Positions 43,166-54,650 of a DNA stretch of 64,000 bases are shown here, piece after piece; position 1 is the first letter of the stretch, and each line of letters starts with the position of its first letter. Under the pieces are notes generated by a model, which saw only the letters and a list, made by a program, of their open reading frames with translations, made no database searches and was not told where the DNA came from. Both the position numbers and the translations under genes were made by a program. Source of the DNA: Spiroplasma ixodetis. GTDB lineage: Bacteria; Bacillota_I; Bacilli_A; Mycoplasmatales; VBWQ01. The DNA lies in the NCBI RefSeq assembly GCF_027923845.1, contig NZ_AP026933.1, positions 372,001 to 436,000 of the forward strand, given 5' to 3'.

Positions 43166-43678
43166 ATGTTAGATGATTTATTAAGAAAAACATTAGAAAA
43201 CACACCTAAAGAATATAAGAAAAATATGATTGATAATTTCAGAATAAATATAGGTAAATTAATTAATAATATTAATGACTATATAGAAGTTGAAGAGAAA
43301 ATTTATAATGCAGAAAAAAATGCAGGTTATATTATTGCTGGTACTCCTTTTTATATGTCGACTTATAGTGATATTACTAAGCTAATTTCTGCAGCATCAA
43401 AGGCTATTAAAGATGAAGATGAAAGTAGAAAAATTATGAAATTAAGAAATATAGAGAAAAGTATATTAGAAATAAGAAATAGAATTGAAGAAAATAATTC
43501 TGGCATTTGGAAAAACGCTAATAAATATAAAGAACCTAATAATCCTGATTTGCAAACAAGAATTAATCAAATTTTAGAAAATGGTCCAATAAGACAACAA
43601 AATTTTATCGATGCAGCAAATCAAGAACATATTCCTAATAATAGTAGTGGTTCAAATAGTTTTCTTAATGCTATATAA
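43166..43678 (+). CDS. Hypothetical helical protein, 170 residues
   Basis: ATG has AAAGGAAG upstream. Soluble, no signal peptide. Mostly charged helices; the middle SKAIKDEDESRKIMKLRNIE and KSILEIRNRIEEN looks coiled-coil. One moderately hydrophobic turn (AGYIIAGTPFYMSTYSDI) is notable. The Asn/Ser-rich tail appears disordered. It has its own terminators on both sides, hence a single-gene unit. No family is recognised. Confidence 0.7.
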   Translation: MLDDLLRKTLENTPKEYKKNMIDNFRINIGKLINNINDYIEVEEKIYNAEKNAGYIIAGTPFYMSTYSDITKLISAASKAIKDEDESRKIMKLRNIEKSILEIRNRIEENNSGIWKNANKYKEPNNPDLQTRINQILENGPIRQQNFIDAANQEHIPNNSSGSNSFLNAI

Positions 43679-43717
43679 TATGAACTTATATTAAGATCAT
43701 TATTTATAGAGAACATG

Positions 43718-43747
43718 TAAAAGTTACCCCAAAGGGTAACTTTTATA
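43718..43747. terminator. Bidirectional terminator
   Basis: AAAAGTTACCC and GGGTAACTTTT form an 11-bp stem around CAAA; A and T flanks suit both converging genes. Confidence 0.88.
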
Positions 43748-44084
43748 ATATTTTATTTTTTATTAAATCAATAGTATTTTCTACTTGTTTATTATTAATT
43801 TCTTTTTTGTCTTTTATCTTAATAAATCGATAAGTACTAACGATTAAAAAACCTATATAAATTAAATAAGATATCATTAGTACTGATATTAGTAAAATAT
43901 TGTCATAATAATTTTTAGTAAAAAATGAAAATACGCTACTAAAAATTAAAGGAATTATAGCTATTCATAAAATTAAATATTTCTTTTTATTTTTATTAAT
44001 TCCTAATCAACCAATAGCTGTTATCATAACAGCTATTACAAAAGTAATACTAACTATTTTTTCAGAAATTTCATTTTTAATCAT
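43743..44084 (-). CDS. Small membrane protein, 113 residues
   Basis: Three hydrophobic stretches: VSITFVIAVMITAIGWLGI, LILWIAIIPLIFSSVFSFF and ILLISVLMISYLIYIGFLIV. Basic residues lie between the first two (NKNKKKY) and the tail is cytosolic and charged. GAAAGGA lies upstream of the ATG. TGA Trp codons occur in GWLGI and LWIAI. No family is recognised. The stop is inside the shared terminator stem. Confidence 0.65.
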
Positions 44085-44218
44085 TTTTATTTTTCCTTTC
44101 CTCATCTCTAATTAACATTATATCATTTAATTTAATTGACATAGTAGTAGGAGAAAAATTAATTGTTAGTTTTGTTTAAGAAAATTGATTGATAGATAAT
44201 TAATTTATATTTTATTTT

Positions 44219-45157
44219 GGCTTTTCTCCCTTTATGTACTATTTTAATTTTATCACATAAATGCTGAGAAAAGCCTATCTACGGACTTCTCCCCACATTT
44301 TTAAATCAAACATAGAATTACAGTTTCAAAACTAGGTATCTTGTTGAATTTATATGCAGCTTCTTTAGCATATAAATGAACATGATGTTTTGCAACTTTG
44401 ATATGTGTTTTAAATGTTCTTCTTATATGTTTTCAAACTGATTCAATTTGGTTGGTATTTACACCAATTTTTGAAACATAGCCATCTTGATGGTTAACTG
44501 TTTCATGCTTAGTGAAAACTGATTTAAAATCGCAATATCCTTTTCAAGAATCAGTATATACAAGACATTTTGAAGAAATGTGGTTTTTTGCAAACTGCAA
44601 AAGATTTTTACTCTTTGCGTTTTTCAATACTTTCACAATTAAATTATTGGTTGTTTTTTGATAAATGCCAACAATCAAGGTTTTATTCACCAAGGATCTT
44701 CCTTGTTTTTTAAAACCCATATGTGAAAGATACATTTCATCAATTTGCACTGTACCTTCAACAATAAATTGAGGTTTTTGTTTTGCAATACGTGTTCTGA
44801 TTTTATGAGTCATTCTTCAAGCAGTTTTCAAAGTCACTCCCAATTCTTTTGCAATATCTGTTGATGGAATTCCATGTTTGGTGTTTATTCATCTAAAGAT
44901 AAGATAAAACCAAGATGTTAAAGATGTTTGTGACCTTGAAAATATGGTGCCTGTGAGAATGCTAAATGTTTGATTACATTTTAAACATCTCATTCTTTTT
45001 AAATCAGAAGTATTCAAATTAAAATTAAAACACCTAATACATTTGTTTTCTTTCAAATTTGCTATATATGCAAGACATTGCTGTTCAGTTTGAAAAGCAT
45101 TGTTGAATTCATTCAGTTTCATTATTCCCTCCACAAGTACATGTGGGGAGAAGTCCG
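44219..45157 (-). mobile_element. IS1595-family element, subtype 1, complete
   Basis: 939 bp, flanked by TTTATTTT. Intergenic between the small membrane gene and rpsD, downstream of both. Confidence 0.94.
44301..45122 (-). CDS. IS1595-family transposase, subtype 1
   Basis: Intact 273-residue copy of the protein at 28855, with complete zinc ribbon and catalytic residues. Confidence 0.92.
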
Positions 45158-45220
45158 TTTATTTTTTCAAAAACAAAAAAATGATAAATGCTTTTATTGA
45201 CATTTACCATCTAAAAAATA

Positions 45221-45249
45221 AATCTGTTATCAATTGATAACAGATTTTA
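45221..45249 (-). terminator. Terminator after rpsD
   Basis: AATCTGTTATCAATTGATAA and its mirrored arm CAGATT form a perfect palindrome; on the minus strand it is followed by TTATTTTTTA. Confidence 0.85.
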
Positions 45250-45264
45250 AATTAATTATTAATT

Positions 45265-45876
45265 TTAAGCACGTCCATATGATTCAACAACTAATGCTTC
45301 ATTAATATCAGTATTTAGTTCGTCACGTAGTGGATGACGTACATATGTACCAATAAATGTTTTTTTATTGAATTCAATAAATGGTAATGTTGAAGCATTA
45401 GCGCTTAATGCTTCAATAATTTTTGCATTTTTTTGTGCTTTTTCAGTAATAGTAATTTTATCTCCTATTTTAACACGATATGAAGGAATATTAACTTTTT
45501 TACCATTAACTAAAACATGACCATGATTTACTAATTGACGAGCACCTTTTCTTGTTAAAGATAAACCTAAACGAAAAACAATATTATCTAATCTTGATTC
45601 TAAGAATACCAACAAGTTAGTACCAGTAACACCATGAGTTTTTTTTGATTCATCAAATAAATTTTTCATTTGACGAGCATTTAAACCATAAGTGAAACGA
45701 ATTTTTTGTTTTTCTTGTAATTGTAATCCATAGTTAGAAAGTTTAATTCTTTTTTGACCGTGTTGTCCAGGAGCGAATGTTCGCTTTTTTCCTTTTGCAA
45801 ATTCTTTACCAGATTCAAGAATTGAGAAGTTTAATCTTCTTGATTTTCTAAAAACTGGACCAGTATATCTTGACAT
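45265..45876 (-). CDS. rpsD: 30S ribosomal protein S4
   Basis: Primary 16S rRNA-binding protein of the small subunit. 203 residues: MSRYTGPVFRKSRRL at the start, RTFAPGQHGQKRIKLSNYG, YGLNARQMKNLF, ESRLDNIVFRLGL, and the S4 RNA-binding domain with ARQLVNHGHVLVNGKKVNIP. The ending RDELNTDINEALVVESYGRA is typical. The RBS AAGGAGG is perfect. A 190-nt leader with base-pairing potential and a consensus promoter lie upstream, in keeping with known S4 autoregulation in Bacillus. Confidence 0.97.
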   Translation of the reverse strand: MSRYTGPVFRKSRRLNFSILESGKEFAKGKKRTFAPGQHGQKRIKLSNYGLQLQEKQKIRFTYGLNARQMKNLFDESKKTHGVTGTNLLVFLESRLDNIVFRLGLSLTRKGARQLVNHGHVLVNGKKVNIPSYRVKIGDKITITEKAQKNAKIIEALSANASTLPFIEFNKKTFIGTYVRHPLRDELNTDINEALVVESYGRA

Positions 45877-46066
45877 AATAAAAACCTCCTTGGAATGTAT
45901 ACAAACACAAAGAGACTTTAATAAGTTCTCATTAAGATAGTTTACAATTCGCCAGAACAGCACTGGTTACTATTAAGATTAATAGAAAATTCTACTAATA
46001 AAAAGAATAATCTTTGAGGGTAAACTATTTGCAACTTAATAATACTTATTTGCTGCTTTCGTGAAT
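45877..46066 (-). promoter_or_regulatory. Structured rpsD leader (candidate S4 autoregulatory element)
   Basis: The transcript upstream of rpsD is long (~190 nt) and carries no gene. ATAGTTTAC (46028-46020 on the minus strand) is exactly complementary to GTAAACTAT (45945-45937), a 9-bp long-range helix. Firmicutes rpsD leaders bind S4 through such a fold; whether this one has the same shape needs folding and alignment. Confidence 0.55.
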
Positions 46067-46074
46067 GCTTGTTA

Positions 46075-46103
46075 ATTATAGGATAAGTAATGTTATTTGT
46101 CAA
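46075..46103 (-). promoter_or_regulatory. Consensus sigma-A promoter for rpsD
   Basis: On the minus strand TTGACA, a 17-base spacer, then TATAAT. Both boxes match the housekeeping consensus at all six positions, the best promoter in the window. Confidence 0.85.
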
Positions 46104-46203
46104 ATATTATTTTTACAATTAAATATCATTAAATTTTAGTTATTATTTTTTTTAAAAAATAATTTAAATTTATATAATAAAATTTAGGATTTAACTTAAA
46201 AAG

Positions 46204-46342
46204 TTAGTTATTGAATTTTGGCATTTTTTTGATATCAGTTACTCCTGAATTCCAGAAAAAATCAATATATTCTATTACTTTTTCTACTTTTCAAACCGAA
46301 AGATCTTGATTAAATTTTTTTGCATCATAGAACATAAAATTC
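46204..46342 (-). pseudogene. DUF285 surface protein, C-terminal remnant
   Basis: Reads FMFYDAKKFNQDLSVWKVEK, then YIDFFWNSGVTDIKKMPKF and a stop at 46204-46206. F..A..FNQDLS.W.V is the DUF285 repeat (BspA-like, found in mollicute surface proteins). The rest of the gene is cut away at the IS256 tip at 46343. Confidence 0.75.
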
Positions 46343-47020
46343 GAGGCTTTTTAATAATCTGTGTATCTTTTTTTACAAAGTTACTAATTTAGATTAATTC
46401 TGTCTTCAAATTTTATCATAAAATGAGCAATTGCTGTATTTCAATTTTGAATAGGCAATGTTCATTTTTTTGTTATATTTTCAATTGCCAAGTAAAATAT
46501 TTTGAAAACTGCCATATCATTAGGAAAAACTTTTTTATTTCTGATGATTTTTCGTAATTGACTATTAACAGATTCAATAGCATTTGTAGTATAAATCACT
46601 CTTTTGATTTCTACTGGATAACTAATAAAAAACCATTAAATTATCTCAATTTTTATATCAAGATTTAGTAATTTGAGGATATTGTTTATTTCATTTACTT
46701 TCAAACGATTCTAAAGCTTGCATTGCTTGTTCTTCACTACATGCACTATAAATTGGTTTTAAATCTGCAACTAGACCTTTTCGATGTTTGTATGAAACAT
46801 ATTTTAAACTATTTCTAATTTGATGAACAATGCATAATTGATGTTCTGTTTTAGGATAAACTGATTGTATTGCTTCTGACATGCCTGTTAAATTATCACT
46901 ACAAGCAATAAGAATATCATTTAAGCCACGATTTTTCATTTCTGTGAAATTAGATAATCAAAACTTAGAACCTTCATTTTCACTAATTCATAATCCTAAA
47001 ACATCTTTTTTGCCTTCTAA
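46343..47020 (-). mobile_element. IS256 fragment (right-hand half)
   Basis: Carries the tip GAGGCTTTTTAATAATC and the C-terminal half of the transposase, ending at GKKDVLG where IS5 copy 5 begins. The other half is absent beyond the IS5. Extra bases near 46629 and in the T run near 46369 show independent decay. Confidence 0.88.
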
Positions 47021-47883
47021 GAACCTGTTTAGAATCTTTTTAATAAAATTGAAATAAAGGACAGAACAACCATTTGTAAACTAGTATTTAGTTTTCTTTC
47101 ACAATTTTTTCATAATCTTCTGCATTTTTCTAATCATGCAAAGCTTCGTTCTACAACTCATCTTTTTGGTAGTACTACAAAAGAATGTAATTCATTACGT
47201 TTTACAACTTCAACATTTGCATTTATGATTGTTTTGATTGCAGAAGCAAATTTTTCACCAGTATAGCCAGCATCTACTATTATTTTTTGAACTGTAGAAA
47301 GATTTTCTTTTTCACTTTTAATCATTATGATAGCACTATTACGATCTGTTTTTTCTGCTGTAGTTATGTAAATTGCATGTGGTAAACCTTGCGTATCAAC
47401 TGCAATATGACGTTTTATTCCTGAAATCTTTTTACCAGCATCATAACCTTTATTTTCAGTAGTATCTGTATTTTTAACACTTTGCGAATCAATTATACAA
47501 AAACTAGTTTTTTCTTTTCGATGATTCTTAATACGAATCTTTTTAACTAATTTTTTTAAAATTAATTGCAATACACTAGGTTCTTTATCATTGTTTTTAC
47601 TTCAAATTTGGAAATAATAATATACAGTTTGTCATTTTGGAAAATTTTTTGGTAACATTCTTCATTGACAACCACTTTTTAATACATATAAAACTGCACA
47701 AAACACTTCATATAAATCTAAATTTCTTGGTTTTGTTTTCTTTTTGCTGTTTTCTAAAGTTGATTTTATGTTCTCAAATTGTTCTTTAGTAACATGACTT
47801 GGATAATTTTTATGCATATATACCTCTTATTTTAAAATATATAGTAATTTTACCTTATTTTCTAAAAGATTCTAAACAGGTTC
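47021..47883 (-). mobile_element. IS5-family element, copy 5
   Basis: 863 bp. The left flank is TAA within IS256, the right flank TTA within a propeller gene. The flanks do not match, so this copy marks a recombination joint and not a simple insertion. Confidence 0.92.
47029..47817 (-). CDS. IS5-family transposase (copy 5)
   Basis: Intact 262-residue transposase with IIDSQS, VDAGYTGE and VVERSFAWLE. Confidence 0.9.
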
Positions 47884-48263
47884 TTAGAAATTTAGTAGTT
47901 GATGCCGAAGATAATGTTTATGTTGGTAGTGATAATGGTGCAGTTTATAAAAGTGATGGTATCCATAATTTTTCAAAAATTATATTATCAGAAAATTCAC
48001 CACGTTGAATTTCATGCTTAACAATTAATAAAACAACTGGTATTGTTTATGCTGGTAATGACATTGGTGTATATAGTATTGGTCAAACTGGTAATGTTAG
48101 TTTGATTTCTGGGACAAATGGAGATTATATTAGAAGTTTAGCAATTGGTCCAGATGGTTCAATTTATGCTGGTGTTAATTATGGTGGTGGATGGGTTACA
48201 CTTTATTGGACACTAATTACGTAGACAAGTGAACAAATTTGTTAAAAGAAAGGAACTATAATT

Positions 48264-48542
48264 ATGACCAATATTAACTCATATACCGACGAATTTAAAA
48301 AGCAAATAGTAGCTTTATATCAAAGTGGTAAGTCAGTGTCTTGTCTTGCTAAAGAATATAATGTTACAAGAGCAACTACTTATAAATGAATTAAACAATT
48401 TACTAATTCAGGTAGTTTTAAAATTAAAAATAATCTTTCAGATTTAGAAAAACAATTAATTCAAGCAAATAAAGAATTAAAACAGTTATGAATGGAAAAT
48501 GATATTTTAAAGCAAGCAGCACTAATAATAGGCAGAAAATAG
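48264..48542 (+). CDS. IS3-family OrfA (type E)
   Basis: 92 residues. Helix-turn-helix SVSCLAKEYNVTRATTYKWI followed by a leucine-zipper-like tail LEKQLIQANKELKQLWMEND typical of IS3 OrfA. AAAGGAA lies before ATG. It ends GRK just past an AGAAAAT string, where a -1 shift would lead straight into OrfB. Confidence 0.9.
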
Positions 48543-49423
48543 AAATTATTACTAAAAATAAAGTTAAATATAAAATTCGCACAATGTGTCGTTTTTTAAA
48601 ACTCTCTAAATCAACATATTATTTTAATTTAAAGAAAAAAGAAAAAATTCAAAATAATATTTATGATGAAGCTGTTATTAGTGCTTTTAAAGAAAATAAA
48701 GAAGTTTATGGTACTAGAAGATTAAAAGTCATACTAGCAAACCAAGAAATTTATTTATCACGCAGAAAAATTAAAAAAATTATGAATAAGCATAATTTAA
48801 TATCAAAATACACTAAATTATCATTCAAAAATCATCATAATAAAGTCAATGATAGTCAAATTACCAATCTTGTTAATAGAGACTTTAATAATAGAATTAA
48901 AAATGAAGTTATTGTCAGTGATTTAACTTATGTTCAAGTTAATGGTAAATGAAACTATATTTGCCTATTAGTAGACCTGTACAACCGCGAAATTATTGGA
49001 CATAGTGTTGGAGTTAAAAAAGATGCATCATTAGTACATCAAGCATTTATGCACTCAAATCGCTGTTTAAAAGATATTCAAATATTTCATAGCGATCGCG
49101 GTAATGAATTCAATAATAAAACTATTGATAAACTTTTATTAGCATTCAATATTACCCGTTCTTTAAGCAAAAAAGGATGTCCTTATGACAATGCTGTTGC
49201 TGAAGCAACTTTTAAAACTTTCAAAACAGAGTTTATTAATGATAAAAATTTTACATCATTAATCCAATTAAAATTAGAATTATTTGATTACATAAATTGA
49301 TATAACAACATAAGAATTCACAGCACTCTAAACTACCTAACTCCCGTTAAATATCATGAACAAATGTCTACCAAAAAATGAACTTGTCAAGAAAAGTGGA
49401 CAATAAAAGTAACCTTTTATTAA
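48539..49423 (+). CDS. IS3-family OrfB transposase (type E)
   Basis: Expressed probably as an OrfAB fusion by -1 frameshifting at 48537-48542; no good start codon or RBS precedes ATG 48584. HTH_21 region EVYGTRRLKVILANQ, integrase core with VIVSDLTYVQ (D), IFHSDRGNEFNNK (D) and DNAVAEATFKTFKTEF (E), and IRIHSTLNYLTPVKYHEQM at the end. The last residues after MSTKKWTCQ come from the inserted second IS3. Confidence 0.88.
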
Positions 49424-49621
49424 ATTTTATAAAATAGCGTTTGTAAGTGTTAAATTTATAGGTATGAAGTAATTATTTGTTGGTTTGGAATGAGCTAATC
49501 GATATTCGATTGGACTCATTCCTTTTAATTTTATTTGAGGTCGATAATTATTATAAAAGTAAATATATTTAGGTAAGTTGTCTTGTATTCATTCAATAGT
49601 TCTATTTTTTCTTGGAATTTG

Positions 49622-50996
49622 GAGGCTTTTTAATAATCTGTGTATCTTTGTTTTACAAAGTTACTAATTTAGATTAATTCTGTCTTCAAATTTTATCATA
49701 AAATGAGCAATTGCTGTATTTCAATTTTGAATAGGCAATGTTCATTTTTTTGTTATATTTTCAATTGCCAAGTAAAATATTTTGAAAACTGCCATATCAT
49801 TAGGAAAAACTTTTTTATTTCTGATGATTTTTCGTAATTGACTATTAACAGATTCAATAGCATTTGTAGTATAAATCACTCTTTTGATTTCTACTGGATA
49901 ACTAATAAAAACCATTAAATTATCTCAATTTTTATATCAAGATTTAGTAATTTGAGGATATTGTTTATTTCATTTACTTTCAAACGATTCTAAAGCTTGC
50001 ATTGCTTGTTCTTCACTACATGCACTATAAATTGGTTTTAAATCTGCAACTAGACCTTTTCGATGTTTGTATGAAACATATTTTAAACTATTTCTAATTT
50101 GATGAACAATGCATAATTGATGTTCTGTTTTAGGATAAACTGATTGTATTGCTTCTGACATGCCTGTTAAATTATCACTACAAGCAATAAGAATATCATT
50201 TAAGCCACGATTTTTCATTTCTGTGAAATTAGATAATCAAAACTTAGAACCTTCATTTTCACTAATTCATAATCCTAAAACATCTTTTTTGCCTTCTAAA
50301 TCAACTCCTAATGCTATATAAACTGATTTGTTAATAATCCGTTTATCTTGTCGTACTTTAACTACTATACAATCAAAATAAACAATAGGATAAATACTTT
50401 CTAATGGTCGATTTTGTCATGCTTTAACATCATCAATAACATCATCAGTAATTTGACTAATAACACTTTCACTAATATCAGCACCATGATATAACTCTTG
50501 CAACTGCATTCTAATGTCAGATAATGTCATTCCTTTTGCATACAAGGAAAGAACTTGTTGATCAAAACCATCAAATCTTCTTTGCCTTTTAGGAACTATT
50601 ACAGGAGTAAAATTACTATTGCGATCTCTTGGTACATCAATTTCAATTTTACCTTGTTGAGTTATTAATTTTTTTGAACTTGTACCATTACGAGCATTTT
50701 CAGTAGTACTATGTTGATTTTTTTCATATCCTAAATAATTTTGCATTTCAGAATTCAACATTTTTTCAACTAATCTTTTTGTTAATTCTTTATATAAACC
50801 GCCAGGTTTAAAAACTGTTGTTAAATCTTCAGTATTTTCTAGTAATAAATCTACTGCTTTTGATATTGGATCATTATTATTAAAGTTATCTTTTTTAGCC
50901 ATCTGTAACTCACTCTTTCTAGTCATTTAATTATATTTACTAGAATTAATTAAACATAGTTATTTTTGTAAGTTACACAGATTACTAAACATTTCC
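49622..50996 (-). mobile_element. IS256-family element, complete
   Basis: 1375 bp, flanked by GGAATTTG on both sides, inside the type F IS3 element. Used as the reference for IS256 ends. Confidence 0.94.
49664..50926 (-). CDS. IS256-family transposase, intact
   Basis: 420 residues from ATG 50926, or 412 from ATG 50902 (MAKKDNFNN), which has the better upstream purines. Catalytic D in VYFDCIVVKV, D in ACSDNLTGM and E in [10 protein letters not shown]; the conserved QLCIVHQIRNSLKYVS lies between. Only full-length IS256 transposase in the window. Confidence 0.92.
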
Positions 50997-51119
50997 GGAA
51001 TTTGATATAGAAATTCTGTTTTCATTGTTCCAAATCAAGTTTCAGTAGCACCATTATCACAGGAATTACCTCTTCTAGACATTGAAATTTTTATTTTTAA
51101 TTCATCACATAAAATTTTA

Positions 51120-52060
51120 GGCTTTTCTCCCTTTATGTACTATTTTTAAATCTTATCACATAAATGCTGAGAAAAGCCTATCTACGAACTTCTCCCCACA
51201 TTTTTAAATAAAACATAGCATTACAGTTTCAAAACTAGGTATGTTATTGAATTTATATGCAGCTTCTTTTGCATATAAATGAATATGATGTTTTGCAACT
51301 TTGATATGTGTTTTAAATGTTCTTCGTATATGTTTTCATACTGACTCAATTTGGTTGGTATTTACACCAGTTTTTGAAACATAGCCATCTTGATGGTTAA
51401 CTGTTTCATGCTTAGTGAAAACCGATTTCAAATCGCGATATCCTTTTCAAAAATCAGTATGTACAACACACTTTGAAGAAATGTGGTTTATTGCAAACTG
51501 CAAAAGATTTTTACTGTTTGCGTTTTTCAATACTTTCACAATCAGATTGTTGGTTGTTTTTTCATAAATACCAACAATCAAGGTTTTATTCAACAAGGAT
51601 CTTCCTTGTTTTTTAAACCCCATATGTGAAAGATACATTTCATCCATTTGCACTATGCCTTCAACAATGAATTGAGGTTTTTGTTTAGCAATGGCACTTC
51701 GGATTTTATGACCCATTCTTCAAGCTGTTTTCAAGGTCACTCCCAATTCTTTTGCAACATCAGTTGATGGAATTCCATGTTTGGTGTTTATTCATCTAAA
51801 AATGAGATAAAACCAAGATATTAAAGGTGTTTGTGACTTTGAAAATATAGTGCCCGTGAGAATACTGAATGTTTGATGACATTTCAAACATCTCATTCTT
51901 CTTAAATTAGAAGTATTCAAATTAAAACTAGAACACCTACTACATTTGATTTGTTTCAAACTTGCTATATATGCAAGACATTGTTTTTCAGTTTGAAAAG
52001 TATTATTGAACTCATTCAATTTCATTGTTTCCTCCACAAGTACATGTGGGGAGAAGTTCG
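51120..52060 (-). mobile_element. IS1595-family element, subtype 2, copy c
   Basis: 941 bp, flanked by AAATTTTA, inside the OrfB of the type F IS3 element. Confidence 0.93.
51204..52025 (-). CDS. IS1595-family transposase, subtype 2
   Basis: Intact 273-residue copy, identical in plan to that at 24262. Confidence 0.9.
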
Positions 52061-53295
52061 AAATTTTATAAGAAGGATTTGTATAGTGAAATCCTTGATC
52101 TGATTGTAAAATTCATGAAGTAGGTTTTTGAGCATTAACTCAAGCTTGGATAATGTTTTGGACAACAAATGTCATGTCTAAACTTGCACTTATTTTATAA
52201 TCTAATATTTCATTATTATGAAAATCTTTAACAATTGATAAATAATATGTTTTACCATTAGTTAATAAATAAGTTATATCAGTACCTAATTTTTCATTTA
52301 AATTAGTAGTTGAAAAATCACGTTTTAATAAATTATCATATCTTAAACTTCCTGATTTAGTTCTATAATCAAATTTTTTTATGCGAACCTTAGCTTTTAA
52401 ACTCATATTTTTCATATATCTATATACAATATGAAATTTTAATTTTAAATTATAAATTTTGTTAATTCATAAAGTTATCATTTTATAACCATAAATTTCT
52501 TGAAATTCATAAAAAATATTTTTAATTATATTAGCTAAAAATGTATCTCATTTATTAAATTCATTCATTCCATTCTTAATTCACTTATAATATCCTGATT
52601 TTGAAACATTTAATAATCAACATAAATAACTAATCTGATATTTTTTCTTCAATGAGAAAATCACAAAATATTTCTTCTTTTTTGTCGATTTTTCTAAATA
52701 CTTTTTATATCGTTCATTGCCTCAATATATTCAATTAATTCTTGTTTTGTCATTTCATTAAAATTTAAAGATTTGGGTCGACCTGTTCTTTTGGTTTTTT
52801 TAGCACGAATTCCATTGCCATATTCTAAACCTTTTTCACCTAATAATTTATATGCTTTAATTCATTCTTTTATTGATGATCGACCAATACCATACTCTAA
52901 TGCGGTTTTATCAATTGTTTTAATTTTACTTATTTTTATTATTTTTAACTTTTCTTCTTTTGATAGTCATTTAGCCATAAAAAAATGAACACCTTCCTTA
53001 AAGTATTTTTAACACAAAGGTTACAATTCTGTGTCTACTTTATTCTAGATGTTCAAAATAGTCCTAAAAAGGGTTGCCATTCCATGGTAAGATTTATAAA
53101 ACCGATGGAATTAGTGGTCAATTTAGTATTTTTGAGCAAAGATCAGATGCTAATCAGATAAGTAGTTTAGTAGTTGATAATGATAATATTGTTTATGCTG
53201 GTTCTTGAATTGGCAATGTATATAAAATTAAAAATAGAACGTATAATGCAATTTTAGAAACGAATCCAAATCATGAGATTAAACGTTTACTCTTA

Positions 53296-54158
53296 GAACC
53301 TGTTTAGAATCTTTTTAATAAAATTGAAATAAAGGACAGAACAACCATTTGTAAACTAGTATTTAGTTTTCTTTCACAATTTTTTCATAATCTTCTGCAT
53401 TTTTCTAATCATGCAAAGCTTCGTTCTACAACTCATCTTTTTGGTAGTACTACAAAAGAATGTAATTCATTACGTTTTACAACTTCAACATTTGCATTTA
53501 TGATTGTTTTGATTGCAGAAGCAAATTTTTCACCAGTATAGCCAGCATCTACTATTATTTTTTGAACTGTAGAAAGATTTTCTTTTTCACTTTTAATCAT
53601 TATGATAGCACTATTACGATCTGTTTTTTCTGCTGTAGTTATGTAAATTGCATGTGGTAAACCTTGCGTATCAACTGCAATATGACGTTTTATTCCTGAA
53701 ATCTTTTTACCAGCATCATAACCTTTATTTTCAGTAGTATCTGTATTTTTAACACTTTGCGAATCAATTATACAAAAACTAGTTTTTTCTTTTCGATGAT
53801 TCTTAATACGAATCTTTTTAACTAATTTTTTTAAAATTAATTGCAATACACTAGGTTCTTTATCATTGTTTTTACTTCAAATTTGGAAATAATAATATAC
53901 AGTTTGTCATTTTGGAAAATTTTTTGGTAACATTCTTCATTGACAACCACTTTTTAATACATATAAAACTGCACAAAACACTTCATATAAATCTAAATTT
54001 CTTGGTTTTGTTTTCTTTTTGCTGTTTTCTAAAGTTGATTTTATGTTCTCAAATTGTTCTTTAGTAACATGACTTGGATAATTTTTATGCATATATACCT
54101 CTTATTTTAAAATATATAGTAATTTTACCTTATTTTCTAAAAGATTCTAAACAGGTTC
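53296..54158 (-). mobile_element. IS5-family element, copy 7
   Basis: 863 bp with TTA on both sides, in the propeller gene; a simple insertion. Confidence 0.94.
53304..54092 (-). CDS. IS5-family transposase (copy 7)
   Basis: Intact 262-residue transposase, as copy 5. Confidence 0.9.
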
Positions 54159-54357
54159 TTAGATAAAAATAATGATTTATATGCTAGTATTGATTCAAAT
54201 AAAGTATATAAAAAATTAGCACAGCAAGATTCATTTTCTGAATTATCTGGAATAAAAAATACTAATGATCATATTTTTGCGTTAACTGTTGGTCCAGATG
54301 GTTCAATTTATGCTGGTGGTTCTCAAGGAATTTTATATAAAGCCTGAAATTTTAATT

Positions 54358-54650
54358 AAAATATTAATATATAAAAATATTTCTTGGTTTTATAGAAAAC
54401 TATTTATATATGATTTAATATTGAATTTATTATAATAAATAATAAAATAACCTATTTCATGATTATTTTTTAGACCATAAATAAAATGTAATTATGAAGT
54501 GGGATTTTTATTTTTTTTAATATTTTCAAAATGTTTTAACAAATCACTATTGAAATAAAATTTAAGCATATTAAATAATTTATTACATAAAATTATATAA
54601 AATATGGTCATGCCATTATAAAAAAAATAAGAATTTAAGAGAGGTTTTTT
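54358..54650. other. Intergenic region before the DUF285 gene
   Basis: AT-rich, no gene, no clear hairpin or repeat. GAGAGG just before 54651 is the RBS of the next gene. Confidence 0.5.

Larger units (their letters stand above)
49394..53041 (-). mobile_element. IS3-family element (type F), degraded, with nested IS256 and IS1595
   Basis: Ends AAGTGGACAATAAAAGTAAC (left) and the complement of AAGTAGACACAG (right), consistent with IS3-type tips. OrfA: 52978-52694 (MAKWLSKEEKLKIIKISKIK, HTH at GIGRSSIKEWIKAYK). OrfB pieces read GTDITYLLTNGK (D), LQSDQGFHYTNPSY (D), DNGATETWFGTMKTEF (E) and NYRPQIKLKGMSPIEYR. Frame breaks in the OrfB start plus two guest elements make it dead. Confidence 0.85.
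48189..53083 (+). mobile_element. IS3-family element (type E), split by a second IS3 stack
   Basis: The left tip GGATGGGTTACAC at 48189 and the right tip AAGGGTTGCCATTCC at 53083 match the two ends of the copy at 61624-62835. Between 49394 and 53041 lies another IS3 element with its own guests. The left flank TGGT and right flank ATGGT roughly match, as expected for a short duplication. Confidence 0.85.
47884..54357 (+). pseudogene. Beta-propeller surface protein gene, broken by nested IS
   Basis: Three pieces: 47884-48188, 53084-53295 and 54159-54357. They encode short blade repeats: VVDAEDNVYVGSDNGAVYKS, IGPDGSIYAGVNYGG, VVDNDNIVYAGSWIGNVYKI and VGPDGSIYAGGSQGILYKAW, stopping at 54355-54357. 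The repeat D/NG-xIYAG-xxxGxVYK is that of seven- or eight-bladed propeller domains in bacterial surface proteins. The N-terminus, with any signal peptide, is lost at IS5 copy 5. The IS3 stack and IS5 copy 7 (TTA duplication) interrupt the rest; removal of copy 7 restores RLLLDKNNDLYASID. Confidence 0.75.

Noticed and set aside
52773-52988. Plus-strand frame in this region as a gene
   Set aside because: It lies opposite the HTH-containing OrfA of the type F IS3 element, which explains the sequence.
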